This document shows, in pieces, positions 5,784-8,224 of a DNA stretch of 8,224 nucleotides. Each line of letters starts with the position of its first letter. The first letter of the stretch is position 1. Source of the DNA: Nitrospiraceae bacterium (GTDB lineage Bacteria; Nitrospirota; Nitrospiria; Nitrospirales; Nitrospiraceae); the NCBI GenBank assembly GCA_011391455.1, contig JAABQN010000083.1, positions 1-8,224 of the forward strand. Reading direction: 5' to 3'. Made by a program: the position numbers and the translations under genes. The notes beneath the pieces are model-generated. The model worked only from the letters and a program-made list of their open reading frames with translations. It was not told the origin of the DNA and did not search any database.

Positions 5784-6536
5784 TCATCGAGCCGACGCTT
5801 TCACCGATTTCTGAAAAACGATATCCCCAAAATAGGCCGTGGCCTGTTCCTTCGTATTGTCCGTATCGCTCATAATCGCGACACCGTTAATCATCGGCGG
5901 TTCCTCTCCAAACGCCTTCTTGTAGTCTTCGTAAATATTCCGCTCTTCGTCGATCCACATGCCTATTTTTTGCGTGCCGCTCTCAACGATCACCATCCTG
6001 GCGAAGTCTGTATAGGCGTTCTCGACGATTGTACCGACAGGCGTCTTCGTGTCCCAAATATAGTTCAAGGCAGCGATTGGGATATCGCCGAACAGAATCT
6101 GCCCGGCTTTGAACTTGAGCTTCTTGCCTAAGCTGACTTTGTCAGAATCATATTCGAAGGTGACGTAGAGCCTGGCCGGAAAGTCGTCGCCTTCCTTGAG
6201 CGCCACATCGCTGCCCTGAAGCACATTGTCGACTTTCCAGCGCCACCGGACAATCGGGTACTCTTTCGGATCGATCACCACCGGCTTGATCAGGCCGGAA
6301 GCCGAGGCCTCGCTCACCGCCTTCACGATCGTCACGCCTCCATCCTTCACCACTTCATAGGAGGTATGTTTGGGGATCTTTTTAAAGGTGAGAGGCTTCC
6401 ACCCATCGGGCAGCGCCTGCCCGACCTGACTCGCCGAGAATTTTCCCACTTCGAGGACTGTTCCACTCTGTGCCCATAGGCACGCCGGAACAATCAACAA
6501 CCACATCGCGAGAAGTACGCCTGTCGCAACCAGCAT
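5784..6536 (-). CDS. DUF3047 exported protein
   Basis: A 250-residue protein. From the chosen ATG at 6536 it starts with a signal peptide (MLVATGVLLAMWLLIVPACLWAQ), likely cleaved near residues 22-23. The mature part is a single DUF3047 domain. Its recognisable blocks are LPDGWKPLTFKKIPKHTSYEVV, a strand with S-A-S-G-L-I, YPIVRWRWKVDN, the acidic KEGDDFPARLYVTFEY, LNYIWDTKTPVGTIVENAYTD and the closing GVAIMSDTDNTKEQATAYFGDI. The DDFPARLYV segment and the D-T-D-N-T segment suggest a jelly-roll-like carbohydrate- or ligand-binding fold, but the function is unknown. The frame extends upstream to an ATG at 6668. That extension is translated from a palindromic repeat and overlaps the preceding gene's end, so I reject it; AAGGGA 9 nt before 6536 is a modest Shine-Dalgarno. 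The gene follows the MerA-like gene at 113 bp and may share its transcript. Confidence 0.85.
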   Translation of the reverse strand: MLVATGVLLAMWLLIVPACLWAQSGTVLEVGKFSASQVGQALPDGWKPLTFKKIPKHTSYEVVKDGGVTIVKAVSEASASGLIKPVVIDPKEYPIVRWRWKVDNVLQGSDVALKEGDDFPARLYVTFEYDSDKVSLGKKLKFKAGQILFGDIPIAALNYIWDTKTPVGTIVENAYTDFARMVIVESGTQKIGMWIDEERNIYEDYKKAFGEEPPMINGVAIMSDTDNTKEQATAYFGDIVFQKSVKASAR

Positions 6537-6567
6537 CTTACCGTTTCCCTTTTTGAAGACAGGCGTA

Positions 6568-6638
6568 GTTCGCCTTCCACTGCGCGCATCGAACGAGCAC
6601 TTTCTGAATGTGCGCGTTCTGCGAGCAAGGAAGGCAAC
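6568..6638. repeat. 71-bp imperfect palindrome, REP-like element
   Basis: Nested complementary arms fold most of the spacer into one long hairpin: GTT/AAC (6568-6570, 6636-6638), GCCTTCC/GGAAGGC (6572-6578, 6629-6635), GCGCGCA/TGCGAGC (6582-6588, 6620-6626, one mismatch) and GAACGAGCAC/GTGCGCGTTC (6591-6600, 6610-6619, one mismatch), with a 9-nt loop TTTCTGAAT. That makes 27 positions with 2 mismatches and small bulges. It lies between the MerA-like and DUF3047 genes and would be transcribed with them. Its length, complexity and intergenic location look like a dispersed REP/MITE-type repeat rather than a simple terminator, and no T-tract follows on the minus strand. Confidence 0.65.
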
Positions 6639-6649
6639 CACGTCCACCC

Positions 6650-8206
6650 TCACCCTCTCCTCATCCATGCGAACAACTTCATCAATAGATTCTTCGTCCG
6701 CGGAGTGAAATGCGCCTTGCGCCAGAGGTTGACCACCTTCTTATTGACCTCGGCCTGAGTCGGATAGGGGTGGATCGTCCCGGCAATCGTCTTGGCTCCT
6801 GCGCCGGCTTTCATCAGCACGGAAAACTCGCTGATCATGTCGCCGGCATGAGCTGCCACAATCGTCGCGCCGACAATCTTATCTGTACCCTTCTGGATGT
6901 GGATCCGCGCGAAGCCCTCATCTTCCCCGTCGAGAATCGCGCGATCGACTTCATTAAGTTTATAAGTATAGGTCTCGACCTCGATTCCCTTCTCCTTCGC
7001 ATCCTTCTCGTACAGCCCGACATGCGCCACTCCCGGCTCCGTAAAGGTGCACCAGGGCATGATCAAGGATTCAACGCTGGCATAGCCTAAGCCGAATGGG
7101 TGTGGAAATAGGGCGTTCTGAATGACGATCTGCGCCATGGCATCGGCGGCATGGGTGAACTTGTAGCGCGAGCAAATGTCGCCTGCCGCAAAAATCTTGG
7201 GATTCGTCGTCTGCAGCCGCTCGTTCACCTTGACCCCGTTCTTGTCGTGCTCGACACCGACCGCTTCCAAGCCGATGCCCTCGACATTCGGAGTGCGACC
7301 GACGCCGACAAGAATCTCATCGACCGTCACATCGTACTGCTGGCCATGCGACTCGACGGTGAGCCGTTTACCGGCCTCCGTCTTCTGTACCTTCATATCC
7401 TTCCCACAGCAGAGCAGCTTCACCCCGTCGCGCAATATCTGCTGCTCGACAATTTCAGCCGCGTCGCGGTCTTCATTCGGCAGGATGCCGTGAATCGCTT
7501 CAATAAGATAGACCTGGCTCCCGAAGCGGGCAAACGACTGCGCCAACTCGCAACCGATGGGACCGGCACCGATCACCCCGATGCGTGGCGGCAGTTCCGT
7601 CAGCGAGAACACCGTTTCATTGGTGAGATAACCTGCTTCTTTCAATCCCGGTGTCGGAGGCGTCGACGCCCTTGCTCCGGTGCAGACAGATGCTTTCGCA
7701 AAGGTGAGGGTACGATTGCCGGACGGTCCTTCGACCTCAATGGTATCGGCGCCGGTAAAGCGCCCGCTGCCGATATAGACATCCACTCCCAACTTCGTAT
7801 AGCGATGAACTGAATCATTGTGGCTGATCTGCGCCCGCAGTTTTCTCATACGCGCCATCACAGCGCTAAAATCGTACTTTACCCCGGAGGGAATATGCAG
7901 GCCGAACTCCTCAGCCTTCCGCAAATCGGCCCAAGCCCTTGCCGCGCGAATGATGCCTTTCGAGGGTACACAGCCGACATTCAAACAGTCGCCGCCCATC
8001 AGATGTTTTTCGATCAAGGCCACTTTGGCCCCCAAGCTCGCAGCGATGACGGCAGTAATCAATCCCGCAGTCCCTGCCCCAATGACCACAATGTTGTAGC
8101 GGCCGGCCGGTTCAGGGTTGACCCAGTTCGAGGGGTGCACGTTGCTGACGAGCACGCGATTATGCTCGTCGTCCGGCAGCATGAGGCCCTCTTCATGCTG
8201 ACTCAT
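6650..8206 (-). CDS. MerA-like FAD-dependent pyridine nucleotide-disulfide oxidoreductase
   Basis: A 518-residue class I flavoprotein disulfide reductase. In order: the FAD dinucleotide-binding motif IGAGTAG (42-48), the redox-active disulfide GGDCLNVGCVPSK (Cys74 and Cys79), the NAD(P)H-binding IGAGPIG (212-218), GVGRTPN (301-307), the second FAD motif FAAGDI (339-344), and the C-terminal dimer motif HPYPTQAE, where His479 and Glu484 are the usual catalytic His-Glu pair positions. Overall it is closest to proteins annotated as mercuric reductase. However, it has no N-terminal heavy-metal (GMTCxxC) domain, the first 35 residues being an unrelated leader. It also lacks the C-terminal vicinal Cys-Cys pair that hands Hg(II) to the active site. 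It is therefore probably a general dithiol or quinone-type reductase, not a true mercury detoxification enzyme. The start is supported by a GAGGGGG Shine-Dalgarno about 8 nt upstream. The next gene downstream is DUF3047. Confidence 0.9.
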   Translation of the reverse strand: MSQHEEGLMLPDDEHNRVLVSNVHPSNWVNPEPAGRYNIVVIGAGTAGLITAVIAASLGAKVALIEKHLMGGDCLNVGCVPSKGIIRAARAWADLRKAEEFGLHIPSGVKYDFSAVMARMRKLRAQISHNDSVHRYTKLGVDVYIGSGRFTGADTIEVEGPSGNRTLTFAKASVCTGARASTPPTPGLKEAGYLTNETVFSLTELPPRIGVIGAGPIGCELAQSFARFGSQVYLIEAIHGILPNEDRDAAEIVEQQILRDGVKLLCCGKDMKVQKTEAGKRLTVESHGQQYDVTVDEILVGVGRTPNVEGIGLEAVGVEHDKNGVKVNERLQTTNPKIFAAGDICSRYKFTHAADAMAQIVIQNALFPHPFGLGYASVESLIMPWCTFTEPGVAHVGLYEKDAKEKGIEVETYTYKLNEVDRAILDGEDEGFARIHIQKGTDKIVGATIVAAHAGDMISEFSVLMKAGAGAKTIAGTIHPYPTQAEVNKKVVNLWRKAHFTPRTKNLLMKLFAWMRRG

Positions 8207-8224
8207 CGTCGACGCCCCCTCTGA

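Noticed and set aside
5514..6131. 205-codon plus-strand frame overlapping the small periplasmic gene and running into DUF3047
   Set aside because: It crosses a strong terminator hairpin and overlaps two better-supported genes in other frames; the product is Arg-rich with no domain.
6537..6668. 44-residue N-terminal extension of the DUF3047 protein
   Set aside because: It is translated from the palindromic repeat, overlaps the MerA-like gene, and would bury the signal peptide that begins at the ATG at 6536.
7151..7813. 220-codon plus-strand open frame opposite the MerA-like gene
   Set aside because: The opposite strand has all the flavoprotein motifs; the antisense product resembles no family and reflects codon bias of the real gene.

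Overview
The window looks like a stretch of a moderately GC-rich Gram-negative chromosome, most likely Nitrospira or a close relative (Nitrospirota). This is an inference from gene content and style: DUF5666 and DUF547 lipoproteins, a DUF3047 protein, a MerA-like flavoprotein, a 'rSAM/selenodomain-associated' type glycosyltransferase and many secreted proteins of unknown role. Nothing in the window fixes the taxonomy, and there are no rRNA, tRNA, CRISPR, IS or phage genes.

Layout. Bases 1-1711, minus strand: a six-repeat DUF5666 lipoprotein gene, followed 23 bp later by a secreted-protein gene that runs off the left edge. Bases 1712-1918: a 207-bp spacer with two adjacent inverted repeats. 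Bases 1919-5097, minus strand: a tight four-gene operon in the order radical SAM/SPASM-like enzyme, DUF547 lipoprotein, ferritin-like diiron protein, GT2 glycosyltransferase. The first two genes overlap by ATGA, the next pair overlap by 17 bp, and the last gap is 35 bp. Bases 5098-5304: a 207-bp divergent spacer with a good sigma-54 (-24/-12) promoter match pointing right. Bases 5305-5697, plus strand: a small periplasmic protein. It ends at a strong 12-bp GC hairpin shared with the converging gene. Bases 5784-8206, minus strand: a MerA-like pyridine nucleotide-disulfide oxidoreductase and then a DUF3047 exported protein, separated by 113 bp that hold a 71-bp imperfect palindrome resembling a dispersed repeat.

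How the genes may work together. The four-gene cassette is the best candidate for an undescribed pathway. It joins a radical SAM enzyme with a probable auxiliary cluster, a probable diiron oxidase/oxygenase, a sugar transferase and an outer-membrane or periplasmic lipoprotein, which looks like synthesis and envelope delivery of a modified small molecule or glycoconjugate. The glycosyltransferase belongs to a family (TIGR04283) often labelled arsenosugar biosynthesis, but no ArsM or clear ArsS is visible, so that label should not be carried over. The other genes appear to be separate units of envelope or redox function.

The main non-coding observations are the sigma-54 promoter, the 71-bp palindrome, a G-rich repeat embedded in the glycosyltransferase coding sequence, and back-to-back inverted repeats upstream of the DUF5666 gene.
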